DNA of 64,000 bases from contig NZ_LMRS01000060.1 of the NCBI RefSeq assembly GCF_001426195.1, positions 40,241-104,240 on the forward strand, read 5' to 3'. Below the pieces are notes generated by a model. That model did no database searches. It had not been told where the DNA came from and worked only from the letters and a program-made list of their open reading frames with translations. This DNA comes from Sphingomonas sp. Leaf339 (GTDB lineage: Bacteria > Pseudomonadota > Alphaproteobacteria > Sphingomonadales > Sphingomonadaceae). Shown here piece after piece: positions 25,855-35,799 of the stretch; positions within the stretch are counted from its first letter, which is position 1, and every line of letters starts with the position of its first letter. Both the position numbers and the translations under genes were made by a program.

Positions 25855-27017
25855 CGTGTAGCCATCTTCATTGCGCTCATCATGAGTGACGATGATTGTT
25901 TTGCGCATATTTCGGTGAGTAAAAGATGCCCTTGGAATGCATTGGTGGCAGCCAGTTGAACGACGTGCGTGTGGCACGCGTTGCGCAATGCCATCCATCC
26001 TGTTGGCATCGCCGTAGCCGCACTTGATATCATCGCCGCATCCTTGGTCCGATCCAGCGTCAGCGTGCATGCTGGATCGCGCAGTCGATCAGGAATACAG
26101 CCGGTTGCGCTGGCGAACACATCGACTCCCTGAGCGTAGGCTTCGATCATAACCAGCGGTTCGGCTTCGTCCACTAAGGTCGTTGGCAGCACGAACAGAT
26201 CGATGTCGCGGTAAAAGTCTGCCTTTTCCTTCCCGCCGATCATGCCGCGGTATTCGAACGCATCCGGATGCCGGGCCGCTGCCGCCGTGATCGCATGCGC
26301 CAGTTCTTGATCGCACACGGGCCCGGCCAAGATCAGGCGAATGCCTGGCACCTGCGCGACAAGGGTGTCGAACAGGTCAATCAGATAAAATACGCCTTTC
26401 GCACGGGTCAGCACCGACAGATGGCCCAAAGTGCATGGGCGTTCAGGCCGCGCAACAGGCCGAATTTGGGTGTCGGGCGGAAACAGGCAAGTGTTCGACA
26501 GCGTGTATGCCCGTCTTTGGGGAGAAGACAGATACATAGCGGCAAAGCGGTCGCGCATAACGTCCGACAGCAGAATGTGGTTCTGCCGTGATCCTGCACA
26601 AGCGACCAGCGCCCGCATCACTTTCAACGGCCCGCGATTAATCGATCGGAAGGAGTGGTGGTGAAACCACGCTTCCACTCCACGCAGCCGTAACGCTACG
26701 ATTGCGGGAAGCAGCATCCAGGCGCCCAATTGACCGGGGACCGAAAAATAGGCGACATCGTCGGCGCGAGCGTGTCGCAGCAACATCCAGCCATTGGAAA
26801 ACCCGCGAACGATCTTGGCCGTTACCGTGCGACCCACGCTGAGCGGCACCAGCGCGGCGCGTTCTGACAAGTGGCCAAGCATAGCAGAGTTGCAGTTGCT
26901 CTGGCCGTCAACAGGCGGCGGAAGCGAGGCGATGAACCACAGCCGAGCTTTGCCTGCCGATGCGACCGTACCCGTCGCCGTTCGGGCAACCGGCTCGCTA
27001 GGTTCGGCATTTGGCAA
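25851..27017 (-). CDS. GT4-type glycosyltransferase
   Basis: A 388-residue GT-B enzyme. Seen: ARLWFIASLPPPVDGQSNCN, AWFHHHSFRSINRGPLK, the donor domain LGHLSVLTRAKGVFYLIDLFDTL, and LPTTLVDEAEPLVMIEAYAQGVDVFAS with the E-x7-E motif. The start was set at TTG 27017 because GGGAG lies six bases before it. A longer reading frame would run into the divergent gene. It begins the minus-strand operon ending with the acetyltransferase. Confidence 0.82.
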   Translation of the reverse strand: MPNAEPSEPVARTATGTVASAGKARLWFIASLPPPVDGQSNCNSAMLGHLSERAALVPLSVGRTVTAKIVRGFSNGWMLLRHARADDVAYFSVPGQLGAWMLLPAIVALRLRGVEAWFHHHSFRSINRGPLKVMRALVACAGSRQNHILLSDVMRDRFAAMYLSSPQRRAYTLSNTCLFPPDTQIRPVARPERPCTLGHLSVLTRAKGVFYLIDLFDTLVAQVPGIRLILAGPVCDQELAHAITAAAARHPDAFEYRGMIGGKEKADFYRDIDLFVLPTTLVDEAEPLVMIEAYAQGVDVFASATGCIPDRLRDPACTLTLDRTKDAAMISSAATAMPTGWMALRNACHTHVVQLAATNAFQGHLLLTEICAKQSSSLMMSAMKMATR

Positions 27018-27125
27018 GTGGCTCTCCCAAAACGGCGCGTGAAACCACTGGCCTGATTGCCACTTATGCCGTCTCGTGCAATAGGCCCGCTTATAACGGT
27101 GTACCGGTTTGGAGAAAAGACGAAA

Positions 27126-28502
27126 ATGACGCAGGCAGTTGGTCGCGGCGACGCCATCGCGGCCGGCGGATTGCTGGTCGTCACTTTGCTTTTCGGTGGT
27201 GGCAGCCGATTGTTTCCGACATATCGGTTGGTCGTGGAACTGGCCGCGGTTCTTGCGCTTGCGTGGTTTGCCTGGCGTTCTTGGCAAAGGCCGCAAGGCT
27301 GGCCGACCTGGGTAGCTGTCGCTTTGCTGACTAGCACCATCCTGATGCTGTTGGTGCAACTTATTCCGCTTCCATCGCCCGTTTGGCAAGCGTTGCCTGG
27401 GCGCGAAGATGCCGCTGCCGTCTACGCTGCTGCCGATGCAAGCGATCGTGCGGCTCCGCTCAGTCTCAATCCTGCCGGTACACGTTCCTCAATTGCCTTC
27501 TTCATAGTACCGTTTGCGATGTTCGTCGTTGCACTGCGGAGCGGCGCGGATGTGCGGCGGCTTTTGTTACAGTTGATTGCCGGATTTGCGATCCTGAATG
27601 GACTGTTGGTAGTTCTTCAATTCCAAGGTTTTCCTTGGCTGACGTTTTATTACACTACCAGCACTCGACCAGGTAGCGGGCTGTTCGCAAATAAGAACCA
27701 CAGCGCAGTTTTTTTGGTGGCCGCAATGCCGGCGCTTGCGTGGACGATCAAGGAAAGATGGCATTCCGCCCCCCTTGCAACACGTCGATGGATTGCTGCT
27801 GCGGCGACGGGTTTTATCTCGTTGACAGTATTTGGGTGCTTGTCGCGCGCTGGTTTAGCATTGTTGCCGATCGGGCTTCTAGCATCGGGGATGATCCTAA
27901 CGTCTGGTCGTCCTACCCGGCGCGGCATGGCGTTGACGTTCGGTGGGCTGGCCGCGGCAGCCGTGCTGCTTGTTATTGTGCTACCCCAGACGGCCGTAGT
28001 AGGACGGGCGCTTGAGCGCTTCGATGCCGGTTCAGATCTCCGCTATCAGTTCTGGCCGGTGGTCGTTGACACCACGAAAGCTTATTTACCCTTCGGATCT
28101 GGGTTCGGTACCTTTCCTGAAGTTTTTGCCGCTCGCGAGCCGCTGTCCATCGTTCGACCTACTTACGTTAACCATGCTCATTCAGACTATATGGAAATCG
28201 CGCTTGAGGGTGGCGTGCCAGCGATCGTCATTCTTGCGGGTTTCCTGATATGGTTCTGCGCAGTCGCCGCTTTACGGTTGCGGGCCTGCCGATGGGGAAG
28301 CGTGGGTTTTGCGCCCGTTGTGATCGCTGTCGCGGGGGTGCTGGAACTAATCCTCCACTCGCTCCTCGACTACCCGCTTCGCACCCTGGCTCTGGCGGGG
28401 CTTGCAGCCATGTACTGCGCCGTTCTTGCAGCGCCGCCAAGCGCTCTGGATTTAGAGCCGCCGAGGCGCTATCGCCAGAAGGTCCGCCGAACAGCCCGTT
28501 GA
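27126..28502 (+). CDS. O-antigen ligase/polymerase family membrane protein
   Basis: A 458-residue membrane protein of the Wzy_C (O-antigen ligase) family. Seen: LFANKNHSAVFLVAAMPA, FGSGFGTFPEVFA, YVNHAHSDYMEIALEGGVPA (the conserved H-x-x-H-S-D-Y-x-E stretch) and LLDYPLRTLALA. It is the second Wzy/WaaL-like protein in the locus and reads into wza and the tyrosine autokinase. Polymerase acting with Wza/Wzc is the likely role. Confidence 0.85.
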   Translation: MTQAVGRGDAIAAGGLLVVTLLFGGGSRLFPTYRLVVELAAVLALAWFAWRSWQRPQGWPTWVAVALLTSTILMLLVQLIPLPSPVWQALPGREDAAAVYAAADASDRAAPLSLNPAGTRSSIAFFIVPFAMFVVALRSGADVRRLLLQLIAGFAILNGLLVVLQFQGFPWLTFYYTTSTRPGSGLFANKNHSAVFLVAAMPALAWTIKERWHSAPLATRRWIAAAATGFISLTVFGCLSRAGLALLPIGLLASGMILTSGRPTRRGMALTFGGLAAAAVLLVIVLPQTAVVGRALERFDAGSDLRYQFWPVVVDTTKAYLPFGSGFGTFPEVFAAREPLSIVRPTYVNHAHSDYMEIALEGGVPAIVILAGFLIWFCAVAALRLRACRWGSVGFAPVVIAVAGVLELILHSLLDYPLRTLALAGLAAMYCAVLAAPPSALDLEPPRRYRQKVRRTAR

Positions 28503-28559
28503 GTGGGTCGGGAAATGATCGCTGGCAAGCGTCCAGAGCAGGAAGATTTTGGAAACGTT

Positions 28560-29258
28560 ATGACGAAGGCATTTTCGGTTGCTCTTTTGAGTCTGCCCGC
28601 TTTCCTAGCTGGATGTGCGACCAAGGAGAGTTTCCAACTTCCGCAGGGGCAGCAGGCATACCAGGTCATTCCGCCAAGAAGAATTGAGGCTGACCAGCCC
28701 GAATACAAGATCAATGCGCTCGACAGCCTGACCATCACGGTGTTTCGTGAACCTGATCTCGCCGTTCAGGCTGCAGCGGTTGAATCGGGCGGTGGCATCG
28801 TGCTGCCGCTGATAGGTCGGGTCCAGGCCGCTGGTCGTACCACGACTGAGCTTTCTAAAGCGATTGGCGAGCAGTTACGGCAGAACGGACTGCGCTTTCC
28901 CCGTGTCTCTGTTATCATCGCCGATACCGAGACGCAGAACGTAATCGTCGACGGAGCGGTGGGTCAGGCGGGCGTCTACCCCATCAACGGAAATACCACA
29001 CTACTGCAAAGCATTGCTCGTGCACGGGGCGCTACCCGCACCGCCGATCTCGACCGGGTGGCAATCTTCCGGACTATCGACGGCAAGCGGAACGGCGCAC
29101 TGTTCGACGTACTGGCGATCCGCGAAGGTCGCGCACCCGATCCCTACATCCGGCCAGGTGATTACATCGTGGTCGGTTCCTCGTCGATCAAATCTTTCTA
29201 TTATGATGCGCTCGCTGTGTTGCCAGCTTTTGGTCTGTTTGCTCCCCTTCTTTATTGA
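28560..29258 (+). CDS. Polysaccharide export lipoprotein (Wza family)
   Basis: A 232-residue outer-membrane lipoprotein. The signal with lipobox LAGC ends at Cys 18. A poly_export (SLBB-like) domain follows: YKINALDSLTITVFREPDLAVQ and PLIGRVQAAGRTTTELSKAI, then INGNTTLLQSIARARGAT. It is shorter than E. coli Wza (379) but typical for alphaproteobacterial GumB/ExoF-type. GGAA precedes the ATG. It forms the outer-membrane channel for the polymer. Confidence 0.9.
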   Translation: MTKAFSVALLSLPAFLAGCATKESFQLPQGQQAYQVIPPRRIEADQPEYKINALDSLTITVFREPDLAVQAAAVESGGGIVLPLIGRVQAAGRTTTELSKAIGEQLRQNGLRFPRVSVIIADTETQNVIVDGAVGQAGVYPINGNTTLLQSIARARGATRTADLDRVAIFRTIDGKRNGALFDVLAIREGRAPDPYIRPGDYIVVGSSSIKSFYYDALAVLPAFGLFAPLLY

Positions 29259-29308
29259 GTGACATCGTTGCGCATCCTTTTTCGCTTTAAATCATCAGGC
29301 CTTGCTGC

Positions 29309-31519
29309 ATGAACAAGCTTTCCTCCATTAATCTCCCTCGCGGCGCTCCCCAAGGCCGCGAAGAAAATGGCTTGCCGCCAGGCGCGACAGCGCGCGGGGG
29401 CGGCATGGCGTGGCAGTCGATCGATCTGCGCTCGCTCTGGTCGGTGGTCTATCGCAACCGCTACATTCTCATCGGCGCACTTGCAGTGTGCGTCACCCTC
29501 GGGATTATTATCACTTTCCTGAGCACGCCGATTTATCGGGCTACCGCGCGTATCCAGATCGACATGGAGTCGGCCCAGATCATTAAGGGTGGTGACGTGC
29601 AACCCCAGAGCGGCGTTGGGGACGCCGACCGTTATCTGGAAACTCAGGTCGACATCCTCGAAAGCCGAACGCTGGCGCGCGAGGTTGCGACCCAGCTCGG
29701 TCTGTTGCGCAATAACGCCTTTCTCGAACAGATGGGGATGAAGCAGTCTGAATCGGCAGAAGCAAGTCCGGCCGTGGATCGGGCCCGCCTCGAACAGGTA
29801 CTCGGCGTGCTTGACGCCAATCTCAAGGTAAAGCTTCCCGTCGATTCCAGTGTCGTCAACATCGCTTTCGACAGCCCCGACCGAAATCTTTCCGCGAGGA
29901 TCGCCAACAGCTTTGCTGAAAACTACATCACCAGCAATCTAAGCCGAAAGTATGATACGAGTTCCTATGCCAGGCAATTTCTTGAGGGGCAGTTGCGGCA
30001 AACCCGCCAGCGCCTCGAGGAGTCGGAGCGCGCGCTCATCGACTACGCCCGAGGCGCGCGACTGATCGATACCAGTTCTGGCGGCGGAACGGGATCGGGG
30101 TCGTTGACCGCGTCGAGCTTGGTTCAGCTAAACCAAAGCCTTTCCCAGACGGTTGCTGCCCGCATCGCGGCCGAACAGCGCTGGCTTCAGGCGCAATCAA
30201 CGCCGCTGATGAACCTCGCGATAGTTCAGCAGAACGGCGCCATTTCCGCACTGGTCCAGCAGCGTGCCCAGTTGCGGGCACAATACCAGCAAAACAGTCT
30301 GCGTTACGATGCAAATTATCCGACCCAACGGGAGCTACAGACTCAGATAGACGCGTCTACCGCTCAGATTACTCGCCTAGCAACCGAGCTACGTGACGGC
30401 ATTCGCCAGGATTATGTCATTGCGCAACGGCAGGAAGCCGGCTTGGAGAAACAGATTGCTGGCCTAAAGAACATGACGCTTGCCGAACAGGATCGCAGCG
30501 TTCGCTACAACATTCTACGCCGCGATCTGGACACTAACCGCACCCTGTATGACGGGCTACTGCAGCGCTACAAAGAGATCAGTGCTGCGGCGGGCATAAC
30601 GGCTAACAATATCTCGATCGTCGACCGTGCTGATCCCCCAGGTGGCACCGTACGTCCACGCCCGCTTCTTAATCTGGCGTTGTCGATCGTTGCCGGCCTG
30701 TTGCTCGGTGCCGGACTCGCTTTCCTTCGTGAGAATTTCGACGATGCGATCCGCTCTACAAGCGATGTCGAGCGCATGCTTGGCTTGCCCGCGATCGGCG
30801 TAATTCCGAAGTTGAAGGAAGAAATGAACGTTCGCGAGGCAATGAACGATCGCAAATCGGATATGTCCGAAGCCTATGCTGCGTTGCGAAGCGCACTGCA
30901 GCTCTCCACCTCGACCGGAGCACCTAAAAGTCTAATCTTTACGAGCAGTGGGCCTGCTGAAGGCAAGTCGACCAGTGCACTCGCCATTGCCCGAAGTTTT
31001 GCTCAGATTGGGCACAAAGTCGTGCTAATTGATGCCGATATGCGTCGTCCGTCGCAACACAAGCGGTTTGAAGTCGATAACCAAAAAGGTTTGTCGAATG
31101 TTTTGGCTAGCCAAGCTAGTTTGGAGGATGTGCTGATCAAAACTGATCAGCCTGGTCTTGACCTAGTCACCGCGGGCCCCATTCCTATAAATCCAGCCGA
31201 ATTGATTGCGGGGCCAGGAATGCTGAAGCTCGTCAACCAGTGTGAGCAGACCTATGACATGGTCGTAATTGACTCTCCACCCGTGCTGGGCCTAGCCGAT
31301 GCTCCCACGCTAGCATCCGATGTTGGCAGCATGGTATTTGTGGTCGAGGCCAATCGCGTCCATGGTCGCCGCGCCAATGATGCGCTTGGTCGTCTGTCTG
31401 GTAGCAACGCCCGCATTCTGGGTGTGCTGCTGACCAAATTCGACGCGAAAGCCATCGGCTATTATTCCTCAGATTACGGCTACATTTATAGTTACGGCAA
31501 TCGGCCTGCGAAAGATTGA
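29309..31519 (+). CDS. Wzc/GumC-type tyrosine autokinase
   Basis: A 736-residue inner-membrane protein. It has an N-terminal Wzz domain with two membrane segments flanking a long coiled-coil periplasmic part. The C-terminal BY-kinase has Walker A GPAEGKST near residue 548, Walker A-prime VVLIDADMRRP near 570, and VVIDSPPV near 652. A tyrosine cluster GYYSSDYGYIYSYG ends the chain and is the usual autophosphorylation site. It drives polymerisation and export with Wza. No partner phosphatase gene is seen in the window. Confidence 0.93.
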   Translation: MNKLSSINLPRGAPQGREENGLPPGATARGGGMAWQSIDLRSLWSVVYRNRYILIGALAVCVTLGIIITFLSTPIYRATARIQIDMESAQIIKGGDVQPQSGVGDADRYLETQVDILESRTLAREVATQLGLLRNNAFLEQMGMKQSESAEASPAVDRARLEQVLGVLDANLKVKLPVDSSVVNIAFDSPDRNLSARIANSFAENYITSNLSRKYDTSSYARQFLEGQLRQTRQRLEESERALIDYARGARLIDTSSGGGTGSGSLTASSLVQLNQSLSQTVAARIAAEQRWLQAQSTPLMNLAIVQQNGAISALVQQRAQLRAQYQQNSLRYDANYPTQRELQTQIDASTAQITRLATELRDGIRQDYVIAQRQEAGLEKQIAGLKNMTLAEQDRSVRYNILRRDLDTNRTLYDGLLQRYKEISAAAGITANNISIVDRADPPGGTVRPRPLLNLALSIVAGLLLGAGLAFLRENFDDAIRSTSDVERMLGLPAIGVIPKLKEEMNVREAMNDRKSDMSEAYAALRSALQLSTSTGAPKSLIFTSSGPAEGKSTSALAIARSFAQIGHKVVLIDADMRRPSQHKRFEVDNQKGLSNVLASQASLEDVLIKTDQPGLDLVTAGPIPINPAELIAGPGMLKLVNQCEQTYDMVVIDSPPVLGLADAPTLASDVGSMVFVVEANRVHGRRANDALGRLSGSNARILGVLLTKFDAKAIGYYSSDYGYIYSYGNRPAKD

Positions 31520-31534
31520 TGCTGGCGGAAAAAA

Positions 31535-32770
31535 GTGGGCCAACGAGGGGATGGATCAGTAGCCGCCGTGACCAAGGATGTTATCACAATCGTTCGAAAG
31601 GCGACCGCGCTAGTAGGCGCAGCGTTAATTGGCTGGTTTGTTTGCGAGCAGGGGATCGCCGCAATAGCTGCGCGCACAAACAGCACAGCGCTGCTCTCGC
31701 GTTTTGATCCCGCAAAGTATCCGGATGCTGGCACCCGCTTGGCCCAGATTGATCTAGCGAAGGGCCGGTTCGATCAGGCGGCCGCTCTAGCCCGTGCAGC
31801 AACACTCGCAAATCCGCTGAATGTCCGTGCCGTTCGTACCCTTGGACTGGCGCTTGATGTAAGTGACAAGACCGCCTCAACTCACATCATGCGTACAGCC
31901 GAAAAGTTAAGTAGGCGTGACACTCAGACCAGCATGTGGGTGCTGCGCGACGCGGCGCTAAATCAGGACGTACCGCGTGCGCTTGATCAGATTGATGCAC
32001 TGGCGCGACGTCAAGTTCAATCAAAGCTGACCAGCAAAATATTTTACGCCGGTCTTACCGATGATCCATCCCGACGTGCTTTTGCAAAGCTACTTGCTCG
32101 CAGGCCACCGTGGCGCAGCGGCTTTTTTGCAAATATTCGAGTAAACTTGCCAGTTAACTCTTACGAGCAGATGGAGCTGTTCCTAAATCAGCTTGACCGA
32201 ACAAATGCTCCAGCCTCTGCCGAAGAACGGATGACGTTCATCGACCGTATGGTTGATAGCGGCGATGTAAGGCGCGCTCGCGCTTATTGGTTTCGTAGCT
32301 TTAATATTTCTTCTGAAAATCAAGCTCAGACACCCTACGATCCGCAATTCCGCGTGGTCGCTGCACGTCGGGCAGATGCCCCGATCAGTCCTTTCGATTG
32401 GGCGATCAATCAAGATATGAACCAGTACATCAGCCTACGCTCAACCGATGAGGGGCCGGCGCTTGATATTGCCCCCGGATCCGGAGACGGAACAGCGTTG
32501 ATCTCGCAGACACTGATGTTGGCCCCCGGCTCCCATCGGATTGATACCGTAGTAGAGGGTCCGGCAGACCAAGCACCGGCAGGTTGGCAACTGGTCTGTT
32601 CCCAGTCCAACTCCGCGTTGATCCGTTCCTTTGCCCGGCCTGGCGACGAATTATCAGGTGTCACCATCGACGTACCGGCCAACGGTTGCTCCACACAGCG
32701 GCTGATCCTGACGGCAAACGGTCGGATCGGAGCACGTCCAATCTCAATCCGGCAAGTCGTCATTCGCTGA
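31535..32770 (+). CDS. Membrane-anchored TPR-like EPS-locus protein
   Basis: About 411 residues. An N-terminal membrane anchor (TALVGAALIGWFVCEQGIAAIA) is followed by TPR-like helices (GRFDQAAALARAATLANPLNVRAVRTLGLAL). The C-terminal beta-rich region reads PISPFDWAINQDMNQYISLR onward. Start GTG 31535 has GGAA upstream; GTG 31568 is an alternative. It directly follows the autokinase, so it likely works in assembly or export. No named family recognised. Confidence 0.65.
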   Translation: MGQRGDGSVAAVTKDVITIVRKATALVGAALIGWFVCEQGIAAIAARTNSTALLSRFDPAKYPDAGTRLAQIDLAKGRFDQAAALARAATLANPLNVRAVRTLGLALDVSDKTASTHIMRTAEKLSRRDTQTSMWVLRDAALNQDVPRALDQIDALARRQVQSKLTSKIFYAGLTDDPSRRAFAKLLARRPPWRSGFFANIRVNLPVNSYEQMELFLNQLDRTNAPASAEERMTFIDRMVDSGDVRRARAYWFRSFNISSENQAQTPYDPQFRVVAARRADAPISPFDWAINQDMNQYISLRSTDEGPALDIAPGSGDGTALISQTLMLAPGSHRIDTVVEGPADQAPAGWQLVCSQSNSALIRSFARPGDELSGVTIDVPANGCSTQRLILTANGRIGARPISIRQVVIR

Positions 32771-32799
32771 ACCGCCGTTTGCAGTGGTGTTGGGCATTC

Positions 32800-33786
32800 T
32801 CAGGGCTGTTGGCGGCGCCAATAGAAGGGTTGCATGGATAGTCGCATCTTCCATGCGTTTGACAGCGAAGCTTCGCGCGCGCCGATTTTGTAGCCGGCAT
32901 ATTTCGCAAGGAGTCTGATCCCGGCAGTTGGAAGGCGCCAGGGATCGTGCCGCGCGAGATACGCCATTTCGGAACGAGCGAAGCGCATCCCCTCCCCCTC
33001 GACCCGACCATAGGTGTCGAGCAGCCAACGATTGCGGCCGTGGAAAACACCCACATCGAAATAGCGCCGGAATTCCTCCGCGATGCTGTAATCGTGACTG
33101 TGTACCACCTCGGCATCGCCGCGATAGGTGATCTTCCAGTTTTTCATCAGCATCCGTCCGGCGACGAGCTGGTCTTCCGCGAAGAAAGCATCCTTAGGAA
33201 AACCGCCCGCGTCCGCCAGCGCCTTGGTGCGATAGGCGGCGAAGCTGTCGGAACAGAACACGACCTTGGCGCCTCGCCGTTGGCGATCGGCAAACTCACG
33301 CGTCTCCGATACGGGCGGGTAATTGAACAGTCGCGCATGCCGCTCGATCCCCTGTGCCATGGGGCGCGGTAATTGCCGGCCATAGGCCATGCCGACCGCC
33401 GGGTCGGCAAACGCGGATACCAGACGGGCGATCGTGCCGTCGCCTTGGGGAATGGCGTCCTGGGTCAGCATCACCACATATTCTGCCAGCGGCCGCATCT
33501 CCACCGCGCGCTGACGCGTACCGCCGTGATTGAAACTTGCTTGTTCGATCTCAACCACCGTCGCACCAAATTCTCGAAATGCAGCGGCGCTACGATCACG
33601 TGATTGAGAATCAAGCACTAGGAAACGGTCATGTGGTAGACCTTGCCGTGCAAGCGCGGGGAGCAGGTCGATCAGGAACGGTTCGGCATTCAGGACCGGG
33701 ATAACCACCGACACGGTTGCAGGGTCGACCGTCCATACTGATCCTCGTTTCTCCGGAGGCGGCGCGGAATCAGAAAGCATTGGCAT
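32800..33786 (-). CDS. GT2 glycosyltransferase, rhamnosyl-type
   Basis: A 328-residue GT-A enzyme. Seen: VSVVIPVLNAEPFLIDLLPAL, LDSQSRDRS, ASFNHGGTRQRAVE, MLTQDAIPQ, then FFAEDQLVAGRMLM, as in the RfbF-like rhamnosyltransferases. The start overlaps the end of the priming transferase gene by about 17 bases, indicating coupled expression. A degenerate relative of this gene lies at 35470-35560. Confidence 0.85.
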   Translation of the reverse strand: MPMLSDSAPPPEKRGSVWTVDPATVSVVIPVLNAEPFLIDLLPALARQGLPHDRFLVLDSQSRDRSAAAFREFGATVVEIEQASFNHGGTRQRAVEMRPLAEYVVMLTQDAIPQGDGTIARLVSAFADPAVGMAYGRQLPRPMAQGIERHARLFNYPPVSETREFADRQRRGAKVVFCSDSFAAYRTKALADAGGFPKDAFFAEDQLVAGRMLMKNWKITYRGDAEVVHSHDYSIAEEFRRYFDVGVFHGRNRWLLDTYGRVEGEGMRFARSEMAYLARHDPWRLPTAGIRLLAKYAGYKIGAREASLSNAWKMRLSMQPFYWRRQQP

Positions 33787-35155
33787 GTCGTATAACAAAC
33801 AAGGTGCGGAACAGAATCCACAAGTCCCTGCCTATCGACCAGTCGATCAGATATTCGAGATCAGAAGCCAAGCGGTTGGTTAGGTCGGCCTGTTCCACCG
33901 TCGCGCCGCGATAACCGCGGATCTGTGCTAGACCGGTCACACCAGGCTTGACCACATGACGATGGCGATATCGTTCGTCGATTTCCCAGTAGAGTTTCTC
34001 GGCCGCCTTGGCGGACAGGGCATGCGGCCGGGGACCGACAATACTCATTTCACCCCGTAAAACGTTAATAAGTTGAGGAAGTTCATCGATGCTATTTCGG
34101 CGGATGAATTCACCTACCTTCGTGACCCGGGCATCCTGACGCGCCGTTAACCGGCTGGCGCTGCTGTCGCTCTGATCCGAATGCATGGAACGAAATTTAT
34201 ACATCCAGAACAAACGGTTGTCGCGCCCGATGCGTTGTTGGCGGAACAATGCCGCACCCGGCGTCTCCCACCTGATGGCAAGAGCGACCACAATAAAAGG
34301 CAGAGCGAGCACAAGCAGGCCAACCGAGGCAACTACGAGATCGAAAATGCGCTTCTGCAGGCGTTCGCGCAGATGTAGCGGGCCGGTCGAAACCACGATC
34401 GTCTGCCGTCCGGCATGGTAGTTGATGCCGATCGCACCTAGGCGATCAAAATCCGGGCCCAAGATTTCCCCGTCCACGGCCAGTGATTTCAATACGCGCG
34501 ACCACGCCACCGCGCGATCATCGGAACAGACGACCAGCACTCTGTCTGCACCTACAAGCCAGGTAGCCAGGTCATGATAGGAATGAGGATCATCAGTCGT
34601 GGGATCAAATTTGAGCGCTTCCACATCAATGCAGATGTCCCCGGGCAGGCCTTTCCATGCAATTCCGTCGCATAGCACCACCGTGTTGAACGGGATTCCG
34701 CCGAACCGACGCTCAAGTATCCGGCCGATAACAAGCCTTTCCGACACGAGCATGACGGATGCCAGCAATGCTCCGGTCCAGAAGATAATACGCGAAAAAG
34801 CCGCACCAATCTTAAACGAATAGGCCAGGATCAACAATGCGACGAGTGCGAAGACCAAGGCGCGAATTGCCTTAAATGCCCCTTCGCGCGGACGTTGCAG
34901 AACGCGCGCACCATAGGCATTGTTGACAATGGCATCCCACAGAAAGATGGGTACGATCACCGCCGACATTGCGATCGCGTGCTGGAACCCCTCCACCGGC
35001 ATATGAATTGCGTTGATCGCAAAAAAACTGCCGACAATAGCGACAATGTCCGAAAATATAATTAAACAATAAGCGCGAACACGCCGCACTAGGTTCGGGC
35101 TCGTTAATTTGTCATGCGTGTCCTCCTCTCTAGATGCAGGGTTAAGATAGCCCAT
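33770..35155 (-). CDS. Polyprenyl-phosphate sugar-1-phosphate transferase (priming)
   Basis: A 461-residue WbaP/ExoY-type enzyme. Four to five N-terminal membrane segments and a CoA-binding-like middle domain precede the catalytic bacterial-sugar-transferase domain. The catalytic part reads RIFDLVVASVGLLVLALPF, FRQQRIGRDNRLFWMYKFRSM, IRRNSIDELPQLINVLRGEM, SIVGPRPH. It starts each repeat unit by moving a sugar phosphate onto undecaprenyl phosphate. GGAAAG precedes the ATG. A long AT-rich region lies upstream. Confidence 0.92.
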   Translation of the reverse strand: MGYLNPASREEDTHDKLTSPNLVRRVRAYCLIIFSDIVAIVGSFFAINAIHMPVEGFQHAIAMSAVIVPIFLWDAIVNNAYGARVLQRPREGAFKAIRALVFALVALLILAYSFKIGAAFSRIIFWTGALLASVMLVSERLVIGRILERRFGGIPFNTVVLCDGIAWKGLPGDICIDVEALKFDPTTDDPHSYHDLATWLVGADRVLVVCSDDRAVAWSRVLKSLAVDGEILGPDFDRLGAIGINYHAGRQTIVVSTGPLHLRERLQKRIFDLVVASVGLLVLALPFIVVALAIRWETPGAALFRQQRIGRDNRLFWMYKFRSMHSDQSDSSASRLTARQDARVTKVGEFIRRNSIDELPQLINVLRGEMSIVGPRPHALSAKAAEKLYWEIDERYRHRHVVKPGVTGLAQIRGYRGATVEQADLTNRLASDLEYLIDWSIGRDLWILFRTLFVIRHANAF

Positions 35156-35799
35156 CGGATCTTTCCGGATTCATATTTCTAGTCAAAGCGCTTTATTTAA
35201 GATTTAATTATCGTAGCGGGACATTGGTTTGATATTACCTTATAACTAACTGGCGGTAATCAACATGTAATGGCGAGACTGGGGATATAGAAGACTAAGA
35301 AATTACTAATACTTCCTAGATCCTTACAATAACCGTAAAAGATTCATCAATGAGCATGCTACGATCGCCTATTTAGCAATAACAATTCACAAAAAGTTCC
35401 TGCCAGACCACTAGTTTGGCGGTGGTTTACCGCAAGCCGTTGGCAATGCCAAGTCTCCCTCCCGGTCAGCCGGGTGGCCGGCAATCGCCGCAGCCTGTGC
35501 GCGGGATCGAGTGGCATGTGCGGCTGTTCGATGATCCACCCTTCTTTGACCCGCGAAAGCTTGGTCACGGTTGCGATCGTGCAAATACCCACGTTGACCC
35601 GTGGCAAAGATACGTTGCAATATCAACAGCTTGGAGCTCGTTTAGATCTGAGGCGTTGGGATAGGCACATCTCGGTGCTACTTCTGTTAATGAGTATCTG
35701 ATCGGCGTTCCAAATCCGGCGTCGCCTCGTCGACGTGCCGTCCACGACGATACCTTTTCTCCGCTTGGCCCGGCGGGGGAGGAATGAATATAGAGTGCC
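35156..35799. promoter_or_regulatory. AT-rich promoter gap with glycosyltransferase relic
   Basis: About 640 bases between the divergent priming transferase and epimerase genes. The first 240 bases are strongly AT-rich and should carry the leftward promoter. The stretch 35470-35560 is a decayed GT2 fragment on the plus strand. The last 200 bases show no recognised signal. Confidence 0.5.
35470..35560 (+). pseudogene. GT2 glycosyltransferase fragment
   Basis: Read on the plus strand it gives GRQSPQPVRGIEWHVRLF then DDPPFFDPRK, which aligns with GRQLPRPMAQGIERHARLF then NYPPVSETRE of the nearby GT2 gene. At DNA level about 31 of 39 bases agree over the GIE...PP part. Flanks show no continuing homology, so it is a small relic left by recombination or decay. 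Confidence 0.6.
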
